A DNA stretch of 64,000 nt from Gammaproteobacteria bacterium. Lineage in GTDB: Bacteria > Pseudomonadota > Gammaproteobacteria > Ga0077554 > Ga007554. Positions 28,894 to 40,219 of the stretch are shown here, piece by piece. Made by a program: the position numbers and the translations under genes. The DNA lies in contig JAMPIW010000004.1 in NCBI GenBank assembly GCA_040183005.1, forward strand, positions 1-64,000, written 5' to 3'. Position 1 is the first letter of the stretch; each line of letters starts with the position of its first letter. The notes under the pieces are model-generated. The model saw nothing but the letters and a program-made list of their open reading frames with translations. It was not told the origin of the DNA and made no database searches.

Positions 28894-31260
28894 ATGAACG
28901 ATTTCTTTAAAAAATTGCGTATCGTGTTACTGGTGTTGTTGGGCCTGTTTGCCGTGAGCGGTCTGGCTGCCGGAGGAATCTACTCCTACCTTGCGCCCAA
29001 GCTCCCCTCCACCGAGCACCTCAAGGATGTGCGCCTGCAAGTGCCACTGCGGGTGTATACCCATGACGGCAAACTGATCGGCGAGTTTGGCGAGATGAAA
29101 CGTATCCCGCTGAAATATGCCGAGGTGCCTGACCTCATGGTCAAGGCCGTGCTGGCGGCGGAGGATGACCGCTACTTCCAGCACCACGGTGTTGATTACC
29201 AGGGGCTGCTGCGTGCCTCGTGGTATCTGCTCACCACCGGTGAAAAAGGGCAGGGCGGCAGTACCATCACCATGCAGGTGGCGCGCAACTTCTTCCTAAG
29301 CTCGGAAAAGACCTATTCGCGCAAAATCAGTGAAATAATGCTGGCGATGAAGATTGACCGTGAGCTGACCAAGGAAGAAATTCTTGAGCTTTATCTGAAC
29401 AAAATCTATCTGGGCAATCGTGCCTACGGCCTTGGCGCCGCCGCGCAGGTCTATTACGGCACGGATCTCAAGCACCTCAGCGTGGCGCAGATGGCGATGC
29501 TCGCCGGCTTGCCCAAGGCGCCTTCTCGATTCAATCCTATCATCGCCCCGGCTCGTGCTTTGGAGCGGAGGAACTACGTGCTACGGCGCTTGCACGAGTT
29601 GGGCAACATTACTGATGACGTATTTCAAGCATCTCTCGCCGAGCCGGACCGGTCGTTTTTGCACGCGTTGATACCTGAAGTTGAGGCGCCGGATATCGCT
29701 GAAATGGCGCGTGCTGTGGTGGTTGAACGCTATGGCGAGGCAGCATACACCTCCGGCATGAGGGTTTACACCACGCTGGACTCCCGCCTTCAGCGTGCTG
29801 CGACTACGGCGTTGCGCAGCGCCGTGCTGGCCTATGATGGGCGGCATGGTTATCGTGGGCCAGAGCGCCACGTTAATTTAAGTGCATCGGCGGGGCCGCA
29901 GGAGTGGCGCAAGGCGCTGGAGGGTTTGTCGACCATGGGTGGCTTGCCGCCAGGCGTGGTGATCGGCGTGCAACCGCAAGCTATTTCGGTCGCACTGGCC
30001 GATGGCAGCAAGGTTCAGATACCTTGGGCTGGTTTGTCTTGGGCGCAGGGTTACCGTGCTTCGCCCCGGGCTGTGGCAGCGTCAGCCGGCAGCGCGGCGA
30101 TGTTCCGTACAGGTGATGTGGTGCGCCTGCAATCCGTGCAGGGCGGTCAATGGCGGTTGGCGCAGCTCCCCAAGGTTGAAGGGGCGATGGTTGCGATCAA
30201 GCCGGATGATGGCGCGATAGTCTCTCTGGCGGGTGGCTTTGATTTCGCCCGAAGCAAATTCAACCGCGTCACGCAAGCCTCTCGTCAGCCCGGCTCCAGC
30301 TTTAAACCGTTCCTCTACTCTGCCGCGCTGGAGCATGGCTACACCCCCGCCAGCCTGATCAATGACGCCCCGCTGATGTTTGGTGATGCCACTGATCCCA
30401 ATGCCTGGCGCCCGCAAAACTATAACGAGGAATTTCTCGGCCCCATGCGCTTGCGCGAGGCGCTGGTGCTCTCACGCAACCTGGTCTCGATACGCTTGCT
30501 ACAGGCGGTGGGCCTTGAAACCGCGCTCAATCATGTTTCCCGTTTCGGCTTTCAGACCCAGAACTGGCCGCGCAACCTGTCGCTGGCGCTGGGCAGCATG
30601 AGCGTCACGCCGCTCGACCTGGCCCGTGCCTACACCGTATTTGCCAATGGCGGTTACCGCGTGCAGCCATACTACATCGAACGCATCGAGGACATAAATG
30701 GCGCGGTATTGATGCAGGCCAAGCCCGCCAGGGTGTGTCCCACCTGCACGGATGCCACTGCCGCGCCACGTGTCATTTCAGCGCAGAATGTCTACCTCAT
30801 GACCTCTATGATGCAAGACGTGATCCGTCGCGGCACCGCCAAGCGCGCGATGCAGCTTGGCCGTCAGGATCTGGCGGGCAAGACCGGCACTACCAACGAA
30901 CAACGCGATACGTGGTTCGCCGGATATAATCCCGGCATCGTGGCGGTTAGCTGGTTGGGATTCGATACCCCCACGCCGATGGGCGCACAAGAAACAGGTG
31001 GCTCTGCCGCGTTGCCGATGTGGATGAGCTTCATGACGGTGGCGCTTAATGGTGTGCCGGAACGTCCTATCGAACAGCCTCCCGGCCTGGTGTCGGTGCG
31101 CATCAATCCCGCCACGGGATTGCTTGCCGGCGCGAACGATCCGAACGCGATTTTTGAGACTTTCCCTGAAAATGCTGTGCCCGCCGAGGGTGAAGCCCAA
31201 CCTGCGGTACTTGATGGCGGTGCGGAAGGCGGCGCAGCCGCGCCTGAGCAATTGTTCTGA
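28894..31260 (+). CDS. mrcA: penicillin-binding protein 1A (bifunctional)
   Basis: Class A PBP that polymerises and cross-links peptidoglycan. The 788 residues from the ATG at 28894 carry an N-terminal transmembrane anchor (IVLLVLLGLFAVSGLAAGG), the GT51 glycosyltransferase domain (EDDRYFQHHGVD with the catalytic glutamate, GGSTITMQVARNFFL, KEEILELYLNKIYLG), an OB-like insert, and a transpeptidase domain with SSFK (RQPGSSFKPFLY), SRN (LSRNLVSIRL) and KTGTTN. The divergent position next to pilM is the usual gammaproteobacterial arrangement. An upstream TTG at 28885 is less likely as start. Confidence 0.95.
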   Translation: MNDFFKKLRIVLLVLLGLFAVSGLAAGGIYSYLAPKLPSTEHLKDVRLQVPLRVYTHDGKLIGEFGEMKRIPLKYAEVPDLMVKAVLAAEDDRYFQHHGVDYQGLLRASWYLLTTGEKGQGGSTITMQVARNFFLSSEKTYSRKISEIMLAMKIDRELTKEEILELYLNKIYLGNRAYGLGAAAQVYYGTDLKHLSVAQMAMLAGLPKAPSRFNPIIAPARALERRNYVLRRLHELGNITDDVFQASLAEPDRSFLHALIPEVEAPDIAEMARAVVVERYGEAAYTSGMRVYTTLDSRLQRAATTALRSAVLAYDGRHGYRGPERHVNLSASAGPQEWRKALEGLSTMGGLPPGVVIGVQPQAISVALADGSKVQIPWAGLSWAQGYRASPRAVAASAGSAAMFRTGDVVRLQSVQGGQWRLAQLPKVEGAMVAIKPDDGAIVSLAGGFDFARSKFNRVTQASRQPGSSFKPFLYSAALEHGYTPASLINDAPLMFGDATDPNAWRPQNYNEEFLGPMRLREALVLSRNLVSIRLLQAVGLETALNHVSRFGFQTQNWPRNLSLALGSMSVTPLDLARAYTVFANGGYRVQPYYIERIEDINGAVLMQAKPARVCPTCTDATAAPRVISAQNVYLMTSMMQDVIRRGTAKRAMQLGRQDLAGKTGTTNEQRDTWFAGYNPGIVAVSWLGFDTPTPMGAQETGGSAALPMWMSFMTVALNGVPERPIEQPPGLVSVRINPATGLLAGANDPNAIFETFPENAVPAEGEAQPAVLDGGAEGGAAAPEQLF

Positions 31261-31874
31261 TGATTTCTCGCGCCAGCAGCGCCACCGATAAGCGCATGCG
31301 CCAGCGTCTCGCCATGGAAGCCGCGCGCATCATGGCCGAAGAAGGTGTCGACGATTACGGCGCGGCCAAGCGCAAGGCGGCCACCCGCCTCGGCGCCGCC
31401 GACACGCGTAACCTGCCGCGCAATGACGAGATCGAGCAGGCGCTGGAGGAGTACTTGCGTCTATTCAAGTCCGATACGCAGCCCGCCAAACTCAAGCAGT
31501 TGCGCCAAACCGCTGTGCAGGCGATGCGCTTTGTGGAGCAATTCAATCCGCGCCTCGTCGGCCCGGTGTTGCACGGTACCGCCGCCGAACATAGCGGCGT
31601 CAATCTGCATGTGTTCACGGATGTCCCCGAGGAAGTGGGATTATTTCTGGGCCACAAACACATCCCCCATGAGCTGGCGGACAAGCACCTGACCTTGATG
31701 GATGGCAGCCCGGCCAGTTATCCCATCTACCGTTTTGTGGCCCAGGATGTAGCGATTGAGCTGGTGGTGTTCCCCGTGGACGGCATTCGCCAGGCACCGC
31801 GCAGCCCAACCGATGGGCGCCCGATACGGCGCGCGGCTGTCACGGCGGTAGAGAAGTTGCTGGCAGGGTCTTGA
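31260..31874 (+). CDS. conserved protein with nucleotidyltransferase-like core, function unknown
   Basis: A 204-residue protein whose ATG overlaps the mrcA stop by one base (TGATG). The N-terminal half is helical and basic (KRMRQRLAMEAARIMAEEG, DDYGAAKRKAATRLG). The middle GPVLHGTAAEHSGVNLHVFT looks like the glycine/serine loop and first acidic strand of a small nucleotidyltransferase fold, but a complete triad is not obvious. I do not recognise a named family. Coupling to mrcA suggests co-expression, not necessarily a shared role. Confidence 0.65.
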   Translation: MISRASSATDKRMRQRLAMEAARIMAEEGVDDYGAAKRKAATRLGAADTRNLPRNDEIEQALEEYLRLFKSDTQPAKLKQLRQTAVQAMRFVEQFNPRLVGPVLHGTAAEHSGVNLHVFTDVPEEVGLFLGHKHIPHELADKHLTLMDGSPASYPIYRFVAQDVAIELVVFPVDGIRQAPRSPTDGRPIRRAAVTAVEKLLAGS

Positions 31875-31896
31875 GTGCCCCTGATGGAAAAGGATG

Positions 31897-31926
31897 ACCG
31901 CGTGCCGACGCTTACCGGCACGCGGT
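31897..31926. terminator. strong hairpin between convergent genes
   Basis: ACCGCGTGCCG pairs perfectly with CGGCACGCGGT around an 8-base loop. It lies between the stop of the 31260 gene and the stop of gatB, which converge. No T-run follows immediately on either strand, so termination is inferred from position. Confidence 0.5.
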
Positions 31927-31932
31927 GCTTGC

Positions 31933-33375
31933 TCAGGAAGAAAGCTTTTTCTTTAGCAGATCATTAAGTAGCGCCGGGTTGGCCTTGCCTTGGGTGGCTT
32001 TCATTACCTGGCCGACGAAGAAGCCAAACAGCTTTTCCTGGCCGCTGCGGTATTGTTCAAGCTGCTTGGGATTGCCCGCGATCACCGCGTCGATGGCCTG
32101 CTCGATGGCGCCGGTGTCGGTGACCTGCTTGAGTCCCTTCTTCTCGATGATGGCATCGGCATCGCCCTCGCCATTCCACATCGCTTCGAACACTTCCTTG
32201 GCGATTTTGCCGGAGATGGTGTCGTCGGCGATACGCTGGATCATGCCGCCTAGCATTTGCGCGGTGACGGGGCTGTTGGCGATTTCCAGATTTGCCTTGT
32301 TGAGGGAGGCGGAGAGGTCGCCCATTACCCAATTGGCGGATTGCTTGGCCTCGCCATCAGAGGCTTTCTCGACCGCCTCGAAAAAATCCGCCAGTTCGCG
32401 GCTGGCTGTGAGGACGCTGGCGTCATAGGGCGTCAGCCCGTATTCATAAACGAAACGTTCACGCTTTTCGTCCGGCAGCTCGGGCAAGGTACGGCGCACC
32501 TCTGCGATGAATGCATCATCCACATCCAGAGGCAGCAGGTCGGGATCGGGAAAATAGCGGTAATCGAAGGCCTCTTCCTTGCTGCGCATGGAGCGGGTTT
32601 CGTCCTTGTCGGCATCGTACAGGCGGGTCTCCTGAACTACTGTGCCGCCGCTTTCGAGCAGCTCGATCTGCCGCTCCACTTCGTAATTGATGGCCTTTTC
32701 CACGAATCGGAAGGAGTTGATGTTCTTGATCTCGGCGCGGGTGCCGAATTTTTCACGCCCCTTGGGACGCACCGACACGTTGGCGTCACAGCGGAACGAG
32801 CCTTCCTGCATATTGCCGTCGCAGATTTCCAGGTAGCGTACCAGCGAGTGGATCTTTTTCATGTAGGCCACGGCCTCTTTGGCCGAACGCATATCCGGCT
32901 CGGAGACAATCTCCAGCAGTGGTGTGCCGGCGCGGTTGAGGTCAATGCCGGTCAGGCCGTGAAAGTCTTCGTGCAGCGACTTGCCGGCGTCTTCTTCCAG
33001 GTGGGCGCGGGTGATGCCGATGGTTTTGGTGACGCCATCGTCGAGTTCAATTTGAATCGAGCCCTGGCCGACGATAGGCAGCTCGTATTGACTGATTTGA
33101 TAGCCCTTGGGCAGGTCGGGATAGAAATAATTCTTGCGTGCGAACACCGAGCGCGGCGCTATTTTGGCGCCGGTCGCCAGACCGAATTTGACCGCCATGC
33201 GCGTCACTTCACCGTTCAACACCGGCAGCACGCCGGGCAAGCCCAAATCCACCGCGCAGGCCTGCGTATTGGGCGCCGCGCCATAGGCGGTGGCGGCGCC
33301 GGAGAAAATCTTGGTCTTGGTGGCAAGCTGGGCGTGGATCTCAAGACCGATGACTACTTCCCATTCCATTCTCAT
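31933..33375 (-). CDS. gatB: Asp-tRNA(Asn)/Glu-tRNA(Gln) amidotransferase subunit B
   Basis: GatB phosphorylates the mischarged glutamyl or aspartyl group on tRNA and passes it to ammonia from GatA. The 480 residues have the catalytic cradle start [14 protein letters not shown], the signature [14 protein letters not shown] (about 82-95), [17 protein letters not shown] and the YqeY-like C-terminal tail domain. The frame begins at 33375, but the ATG at 33369 has a better-spaced GAGGA. It follows gatA by about 100 bp. Its presence implies indirect Gln- or Asn-tRNA synthesis. Confidence 0.95.
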   Translation of the reverse strand: MRMEWEVVIGLEIHAQLATKTKIFSGAATAYGAAPNTQACAVDLGLPGVLPVLNGEVTRMAVKFGLATGAKIAPRSVFARKNYFYPDLPKGYQISQYELPIVGQGSIQIELDDGVTKTIGITRAHLEEDAGKSLHEDFHGLTGIDLNRAGTPLLEIVSEPDMRSAKEAVAYMKKIHSLVRYLEICDGNMQEGSFRCDANVSVRPKGREKFGTRAEIKNINSFRFVEKAINYEVERQIELLESGGTVVQETRLYDADKDETRSMRSKEEAFDYRYFPDPDLLPLDVDDAFIAEVRRTLPELPDEKRERFVYEYGLTPYDASVLTASRELADFFEAVEKASDGEAKQSANWVMGDLSASLNKANLEIANSPVTAQMLGGMIQRIADDTISGKIAKEVFEAMWNGEGDADAIIEKKGLKQVTDTGAIEQAIDAVIAGNPKQLEQYRSGQEKLFGFFVGQVMKATQGKANPALLNDLLKKKLSS

Positions 33376-33476
33376 TCCTCAATGTAATCTCAGCACAGGC
33401 TGGACTGAGCGATTGCGAAGTCCAGCATTTTACGAAACAGCGTTGGGCTTCATGCCTCAGCCCAACCTTCATATTT

Positions 33477-34934
33477 TTATTCAAACCCCTGTGGCACGCG
33501 ACCGTGCCAGTCCGTCGCCTGCTGATATTTATGCGCGACGTTGAGCAGGCGTGCCTCGGCGAAATAATTGCCGATGAGCTGCAAGCCCACCGGGCGCTTG
33601 CCGACAAATCCCGCCGGGATGGACATGCCGGGTAGGCCGGCGAGGTTGACGGCGATGGTATAGATGTCTGACAGATACATGGTGACCGGATCGGCGACCT
33701 TTTCGCCGATATTAAACGCCACCGTCGGCGAGGTGGGGCCCATGATCACGTCCACCTGCTTGAAGGCCTGTATGAAGTCATCGCTGATCAGGCGCCGCAA
33801 CTGCTGGGCTTTGATGTAGTAAGCATCGTAGTAACCGGCGGATAGCGCGTAGGTGCCGATCATGATGCGGCGTTTGACCTCGGGGCCAAAGCCTTCGCCA
33901 CGCGAGCGTTTGTAGAGATCGAGCAGGTCATGCGGATTTTCGCAACGGTAGCCGAAGCGCACGCCGTCGAAACGCGACAGATTAGACGAGCATTCGGCGG
34001 GCGCGACCACATAATAGGTAGGCACGGCAAGCTGGGTATTGGGCAGGCTGATCTCCACCACCTCCGCGCCCAGCGCGCGGTATTGCTTGATGGCGTTGTC
34101 AATCACTTGCGCGACCTGAGCATCAAGACCTTCGCCGAAATACTCTTTGGGCAGGCCGATTTTCAAGCCCTGTATCGAGTCATTGAGCGTGGCGCGATAG
34201 TCCGGCACCGGCATGTCCACGCTGGTGGAATCACGCTCGTCGAATCCGGCCATTGCCTCGAGCACCAGCGCGCAATCCTCGGCGGTGCGCGCCATCGGCC
34301 CGCCCTGATCGAGACTGGAGGCAAATGCGATCATGCCGTAACGCGACACCCGCCCATAGGTGGGCTTGATTCCGGTGATGCCGCACAGCGCGGCGGGCTG
34401 ACGGATCGAGCCACCGGTGTCGGTGCCAGTGGCTACCGGCGCCAGGCGCGCCGCGACCGCTGCGGCAGAGCCACCGCTGGAGCCACCGGGCACAGCGGCG
34501 GTATCCCACGGATTCTTCACTGGACCGTAGAAGCTCGTCTCGTTGCTTGATCCCATGGCGAACTCATCCATATTGGCCTTACCCACCATCACCATGCCCG
34601 CGTCTTTCAGCTTGATAACGGTGGTAGCGTCGTAGGGGGCAATGAAGTTGTCCAGCATCCTGGAACCACAACTGGTCTTGACACCCTTGGTACAGAAGAT
34701 GTCCTTCTGCACGAGCGGAATGCCGGTGAGCGGCCCGGCAGTACCGGCCTTCAGTCGTGCGTCGGCGACACGCGCCTCGGCAAGGGCCTGTTCGGCGGTC
34801 ACGGTGACGAGGGCGTTAAGCTGTGGGTTGAACTGCTCGATGCGCGCAAGAAAGGCGCGCGTCAGATCTTCACTGGAATATTTACCTGCATGCAGGTCGG
34901 CGGATAATTCGGCGATGGTTTTATTGTGCAACAT
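33477..34934 (-). CDS. gatA: Asp-tRNA(Asn)/Glu-tRNA(Gln) amidotransferase subunit A
   Basis: Amidase-signature glutaminase that supplies ammonia to GatB. The 485 residues include the catalytic lysine region [14 protein letters not shown] (about 71-84), and the glycine/serine-rich signature [20 protein letters not shown] with [12 protein letters not shown] (about 149-183) holding the cis-Ser and nucleophile Ser. The C-terminal part carries [12 protein letters not shown]. It lies 50 bp behind gatC. Confidence 0.96.
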   Translation of the reverse strand: MLHNKTIAELSADLHAGKYSSEDLTRAFLARIEQFNPQLNALVTVTAEQALAEARVADARLKAGTAGPLTGIPLVQKDIFCTKGVKTSCGSRMLDNFIAPYDATTVIKLKDAGMVMVGKANMDEFAMGSSNETSFYGPVKNPWDTAAVPGGSSGGSAAAVAARLAPVATGTDTGGSIRQPAALCGITGIKPTYGRVSRYGMIAFASSLDQGGPMARTAEDCALVLEAMAGFDERDSTSVDMPVPDYRATLNDSIQGLKIGLPKEYFGEGLDAQVAQVIDNAIKQYRALGAEVVEISLPNTQLAVPTYYVVAPAECSSNLSRFDGVRFGYRCENPHDLLDLYKRSRGEGFGPEVKRRIMIGTYALSAGYYDAYYIKAQQLRRLISDDFIQAFKQVDVIMGPTSPTVAFNIGEKVADPVTMYLSDIYTIAVNLAGLPGMSIPAGFVGKRPVGLQLIGNYFAEARLLNVAHKYQQATDWHGRVPQGFE

Positions 34935-34984
34935 AACTTTCCAATTCAGGGTGGCGGATTACGGCTATGACCTGTAACCATTTG

Positions 34985-35272
34985 TTATTCAATCACCTTA
35001 GGCACCAGATACAGCCCCGCTTCGACCTGTGGCGCGATGGACTGGAACAGTTCGCGCTGGTTGGTTTCGGTGACGATGTCGGGGCGCAGGCGCTGGCTGG
35101 CGGCCAGCGGGTGCGCCATGGGTTCGACGCCGGCGGTGTCTATGGCGCTCATTTGCTCAACGAAGCTGAGGATGTTCGTCAAATTATTGGCGTAGTGTGG
35201 GATGTCCGCCTCGTTGATTTCCAGCCGCGCCAAGTGCGCGATTTTTTCTACGTCGGATTTGTTCAGGGCCAT
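34985..35272 (-). CDS. gatC: Asp-tRNA(Asn)/Glu-tRNA(Gln) amidotransferase subunit C
   Basis: A 95-residue adaptor that holds GatA and GatB together. It shows the family start [17 protein letters not shown], then [20 protein letters not shown] and the conserved VEPMAHPL. First gene of gatCAB, divergent from mreB across a 156-bp gap. Confidence 0.93.
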   Translation of the reverse strand: MALNKSDVEKIAHLARLEINEADIPHYANNLTNILSFVEQMSAIDTAGVEPMAHPLAASQRLRPDIVTETNQRELFQSIAPQVEAGLYLVPKVIE

Positions 35273-35333
35273 AAAAACTTTCTCCGCATTGCGGTTCTAC
35301 AGTGTAAGTGCGAAACTTACCACACTTACCGGC

Positions 35334-35362
35334 TTGCTCAAAACCCTCCCGGTTGATAAATT
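35334..35362 (+). promoter_or_regulatory. candidate promoter of mreB
   Basis: TTGCTC (35334-35339) and TAAATT (35357-35362) are 17 bp apart in the divergent gatC/mreB gap, about 67 bp before the mreB start. A short palindrome GTAAGTGCGAAACTTAC lies upstream (about 35304-35320). Both matches are imperfect, so this is tentative. Confidence 0.4.
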
Positions 35363-35419
35363 ATGGCGTTATTGTTGCATGTATCTCGCCAGCCTCTCTT
35401 CAACTCCATCATGGAATGA

Positions 35420-36481
<1,062 letters not shown>

Positions 36482-36568
36482 GGCGTAGGGGTTGTCCCCG
36501 GAGTTGCCCGGACAGGGCATCCACACAGGGGGCTTCCCTGCGAGCCATTACCTGACAAGAGGCACGCC

Positions 36569-37639
36569 ATAAAACCCTTATTTTTACGAGGCCCCTCTCT
36601 AGCCACCCGTCTGGTTGTGTTTGTGTTTGCCTCGCTGATCATGATGACGGTGGATCACCGCCAGAATTATCTGGAAAGTGTGCGGACGGCATTGTCGGCG
36701 GTGATTTATCCGCTCTACTATGTCGTCAACCTACCGGTGTCTGCGGGGGGATGGTTGCAGGACAACTTTACCACGCGCAAATCCCTGATGGCGGAAAATA
36801 CCCGCCTGCACGCACAAGACCTCCTGCTCAAGGCGCAGGTGCAGAAGATGGCGGCGCTGGAGATGGAAAACATGCGCCTTCGCGAACTGCTGGGCGCCTC
36901 CCCCAAGGTGAGCGAACATGTGCTGGCAGCGGAGTTGCTGGCGGTGGATATTGACCCATACGCACGCAAGGTTGTGATCGACAAGGGTAGCCGCGATGGT
37001 GTCTATGAGGGGCAGCCGTTGATAGACGCCCGTGGCGTGATGGGGCAGGTCATTAAAGTTGGCCCGCTGTCCAGCACCGCTATGCTGATTACCGACACCA
37101 CCCACGCCCTGCCGGTGATGGTTACGCGTACCGGCCTGCGCACCATAGCAGCCGGTATGGGTGCGGCAGGGTTGCTCGATTTGCAGAATCTGCCCAGCAA
37201 TACCGATATCAAGCGGGGCGATTTACTTGTTACCTCTGGCCTGGATGGGCGTTTCCCGCCCAATTATCCGGTCGCGACGGTCACACTCGTGAAACAACAG
37301 CAGGGACAGTATTTTATCCAGGTGAGGGCCATGCCCAGCGCGCGTCTCGAACATAACCGGGAGGTATTGCTGGTGTGGCCACAGGCCGGGGGGCAGACGC
37401 CAGGGGGGGCGGTTGTTCAGAAACCGGTGGGCGCTGAACAGGAAAAACAGCCCCAAGCCACGCCCACACCCTCTGCGGCGCAAATCACGCCAGCCAAACC
37501 GGAGACGCCGGCAGGGGCAATTATTAAACCTGCTCCTGCTGTTTCACCTCCTGCGGCGGTGGCGCCTGCACCAACAGCGCCGCTCCCAAAACCAGCGGCA
37601 CCCGTATCCCCGCAATCGCCCTCGGACATCATTGAGTGA
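36569..37639 (+). CDS. mreC: rod shape-determining protein MreC, apparent ATA start
   Basis: Periplasmic scaffold of the elongasome: an N-terminal membrane helix (LVVFVFASLIMMTVDHR), a coiled coil (MAENTRLHAQDLLLKAQVQK) and two beta-barrel subdomains (DKGSRDGVYEGQPLIDARGV, SGLDGRFPPNYPVATV). The C-terminal 90 residues are an unusual Pro/Ala-rich tail. The expected family start (KPLFLRGPSLATRL) is encoded directly after an ATA at 36569, with AAGAGG six bases upstream, so ATA appears to be the initiator. The nearest standard codon, GTG at 36617, would remove 16 residues including part of the membrane helix. Confidence 0.88.
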   Translation: MKPLFLRGPSLATRLVVFVFASLIMMTVDHRQNYLESVRTALSAVIYPLYYVVNLPVSAGGWLQDNFTTRKSLMAENTRLHAQDLLLKAQVQKMAALEMENMRLRELLGASPKVSEHVLAAELLAVDIDPYARKVVIDKGSRDGVYEGQPLIDARGVMGQVIKVGPLSSTAMLITDTTHALPVMVTRTGLRTIAAGMGAAGLLDLQNLPSNTDIKRGDLLVTSGLDGRFPPNYPVATVTLVKQQQGQYFIQVRAMPSARLEHNREVLLVWPQAGGQTPGGAVVQKPVGAEQEKQPQATPTPSAAQITPAKPETPAGAIIKPAPAVSPPAAVAPAPTAPLPKPAAPVSPQSPSDIIE

Positions 37640-37647
37640 TCGGCACC

Positions 37648-38130
37648 ATGGATCGAACACAATCCCCCGTCAACGGCTGGTTCATTTTAATGACCCTGTT
37701 CGCCGCCTTTGCCCTGACCATCATTCCCTTGCCGACAGAAATCGAGGCGTTTCGTCCCGAATGGGTGGCGCTGGCGGTCACTTATTGGTGTTTGGCGCAA
37801 CCCCAGCGCGTCGGCGTGGGTGTGGCCTGGTTGCTGGGAATGATGCTCGATGCCGTGCAGGGGGTGCTGCTCGGCCAGCATGCGCTGGGCATGACACTTA
37901 TTGCCTATTTCGTTGTCAAATTCCATCAACGCATACGTGCCTACCCACTCTGGCAGCAACTCCTGATCGTGCTGATGCTGATTGTCCTATACAAATTACT
38001 GACGCTGTGGATTATGGGCATCCTCGGGCGGTCGCCAGACACCTGGCTGTACTGGTCGTCGGCATTGAGCAGCATGCTGTTGTGGCCCTTGCTGTCCTCC
38101 ATCCTGCGCAGCCGCAGCGAGACATCGTAG
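37648..38130 (+). CDS. mreD: rod shape-determining protein MreD
   Basis: A 160-residue integral membrane protein with about five hydrophobic helices (WFILMTLFAAFALTIIPL, PEWVALAVTYWCLAQPQRVG, GVAWLLGMMLDAVQGVLLGQ). The motif WLLGMMLDAVQG..LG is typical of MreD. The ATG at 37648 follows the mreC stop by 8 bp; a GTG at 37636 overlapping mreC is an alternative. It is the membrane partner of MreC. Confidence 0.92.
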   Translation: MDRTQSPVNGWFILMTLFAAFALTIIPLPTEIEAFRPEWVALAVTYWCLAQPQRVGVGVAWLLGMMLDAVQGVLLGQHALGMTLIAYFVVKFHQRIRAYPLWQQLLIVLMLIVLYKLLTLWIMGILGRSPDTWLYWSSALSSMLLWPLLSSILRSRSETS

Positions 38131-38164
38131 AAATGCAGGGGCGCCTTCCCTGCATGATTTTCAT

Positions 38165-40147
38165 ATGACCAAGACCCACCTTAAAGATTATTTCCACGAA
38201 AGCGAGATGTTCAATACTCGCGTGATCGTGGCTATCGTTGTCATTCTGGTGTTGACGGGGGTGGTCATCGCGCGGCTGGTTTTTCTCCAGATCATAAATC
38301 ACGCGCATTACACCACGCTATCGCAGGAGAACCGCGTCACTCTTGTGCCTATCCCTCCGCCGCGCGGCATCATCTATGATCGCAACGGCATTGTGCTGGC
38401 ACAAAACTCACCCTCCTTCAGCCTGGAAATCACCCCGGACGAAGCTGGCGATATGGAGACCACGCTGCGCGAATTGGGTGAGCTGGTCGCACTCAGCGAA
38501 CGCGACCTCAAGCGCTTTCGCCGGGAGATCGCCCAGAAACGCCGTTTCGAGGCCGCCCCGTTGCGCTTTAATCTGACCGAGGAAGAAATGGCGCGCCTGG
38601 CCGTCAACCGTTACCGCTTTCCGGGCGTGGAGGTGGTGGCGCGTATGACGCGCGAGTACCCGCTGGGCAGTCTTGCCGTGCATGCCATCGGCTATGTGGG
38701 GCGCATCAACGAGGCTGAACTGAAAAATCTCGACACCAATTACAGCGGCACCACGCACATGGGCAAGCTGGGTGTTGAAAAGACCTACGAGGATATACTG
38801 CACGGCACCGTCGGCGTTGAGCAGGTCGAGACCACCGCACGGGGGCGCGCCCTGCGTGTGCTGGGGCGCACCCCACCCACCGCGGGCAAGAATCTTTATT
38901 TGACGATAGATATCAGGCTCCAGGCGGCGATTGAGGGCGTACTTGGCGACCGGCGCGGCGCTGTGGTGGCGATCGAACCCAAAACCGGCGAGGTGCTGGC
39001 CTTTGCCAGTACGCCGGGCTATGACCCCAACCTGTTCGTCAACGGCATTTCCTCGGAGGATTACAAGGCCCTGCAAACCTCGCTGGACAAGCCCATGATC
39101 AACCGCGCCCTGCAGGGCCAATATCCACCCGGCTCCACGGTCAAGCCTTTTTATGCCTTGGCGGGCCTGGAATACAATAAGGTGTCGGCCGATGACACGG
39201 TTACTTGTCGCGGCCATTTTCAGCTTCCGGGCGTCGCCCACCAATACCGCGACTGGAAAAAAGAGGGGCATGGCGTTATCAATCTCGAACATGCCGTCGA
39301 GCAGTCCTGCGACGTGTATTTCTATACGCTGGCACTCAAGCTGGGCATAGACAATATGGCCGAGTTCATGACACGTTTTGGCCTGGGCCACAAAACCGGC
39401 ATCGACCTCCCCGGCGAGATGGCGGGTGCAATGCCTTCGTCGGCCTGGAAGCGCAAAAGATATAATCAGCCTTGGTATGGCGGTGAAACCCTGATTGCGG
39501 GTATCGGACAGGGTTATGTGCTGACCACCCCCTTGCAACTGGCAACAATCACCGCCACGATGGCCAATCAGGGCGTGCAAATGAAGCCGCATATGCTGCA
39601 TGCGATTCAAGAACCCGGCAGTGCCACCATCACCGAGCAAAAGCCGCAGATGAACGTGCGGGTGCCTGTGGTCAACGAGGAAAACTGGCGCACCGCCGTC
39701 AACGCCATGGTGAGCGTTGTGCATGGAGCACGCGGCACGGCTTATGCCAGTATAGGGCGTACCGCCACCTATAAAATTGCCGGCAAAACGGGTACGGCAC
39801 AGGTGGCAGGGATTAAACAGGGCGCAAAATACAACGAAAGCCAAACCCCGGAGCGATTGCGCGACCACGCACTGTTCGTGGCCTTCGCCCCCGCCGAAGC
39901 CCCGCAGATCGCCATGGGCGTGATCGTGGAAAACGGTGGGCACGGCAGCAGCACGGCAGCGCCGGTGGCACGCATAGCGATGGACTATTACCTGAAGGAT
40001 TTGCTCGGCATGGAATCGGCAGCCAAGGCTCCAGAGGCCGAGACCAAGCCTGGTGGTGTTGCTCCCGTTGATGGGGCAAAAAAGATCGGACCAACGTCTT
40101 CTCCCGCCGCACCGGAGGCCTCTCAGGGGATTACTCAAGATGAGTGA
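38165..40147 (+). CDS. mrdA: penicillin-binding protein 2
   Basis: Class B transpeptidase of cell elongation, 660 residues. A membrane anchor (VIVAIVVILVLTGVVIARL) precedes the pedestal with PPPRGIIYDRNG. The transpeptidase domain has STVK in PPGSTVKPFYA, the SxN-equivalent SCD in EQSCDVYFYTLA, and KTG in AGKTGTAQVAG. The C-terminal tail (about 625-660) is Ala/Pro-rich. It follows mreD by 34 bp and precedes its partner rodA. Confidence 0.96.
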   Translation: MTKTHLKDYFHESEMFNTRVIVAIVVILVLTGVVIARLVFLQIINHAHYTTLSQENRVTLVPIPPPRGIIYDRNGIVLAQNSPSFSLEITPDEAGDMETTLRELGELVALSERDLKRFRREIAQKRRFEAAPLRFNLTEEEMARLAVNRYRFPGVEVVARMTREYPLGSLAVHAIGYVGRINEAELKNLDTNYSGTTHMGKLGVEKTYEDILHGTVGVEQVETTARGRALRVLGRTPPTAGKNLYLTIDIRLQAAIEGVLGDRRGAVVAIEPKTGEVLAFASTPGYDPNLFVNGISSEDYKALQTSLDKPMINRALQGQYPPGSTVKPFYALAGLEYNKVSADDTVTCRGHFQLPGVAHQYRDWKKEGHGVINLEHAVEQSCDVYFYTLALKLGIDNMAEFMTRFGLGHKTGIDLPGEMAGAMPSSAWKRKRYNQPWYGGETLIAGIGQGYVLTTPLQLATITATMANQGVQMKPHMLHAIQEPGSATITEQKPQMNVRVPVVNEENWRTAVNAMVSVVHGARGTAYASIGRTATYKIAGKTGTAQVAGIKQGAKYNESQTPERLRDHALFVAFAPAEAPQIAMGVIVENGGHGSSTAAPVARIAMDYYLKDLLGMESAAKAPEAETKPGGVAPVDGAKKIGPTSSPAAPEASQGITQDE

Positions 40148-40219
40148 AGTTGGAATGCCCACACAGGAACTTACAGCTTGGACGTGGAGCTCGCTTACTA
40201 TGCCTGACCCCCGACGCCT

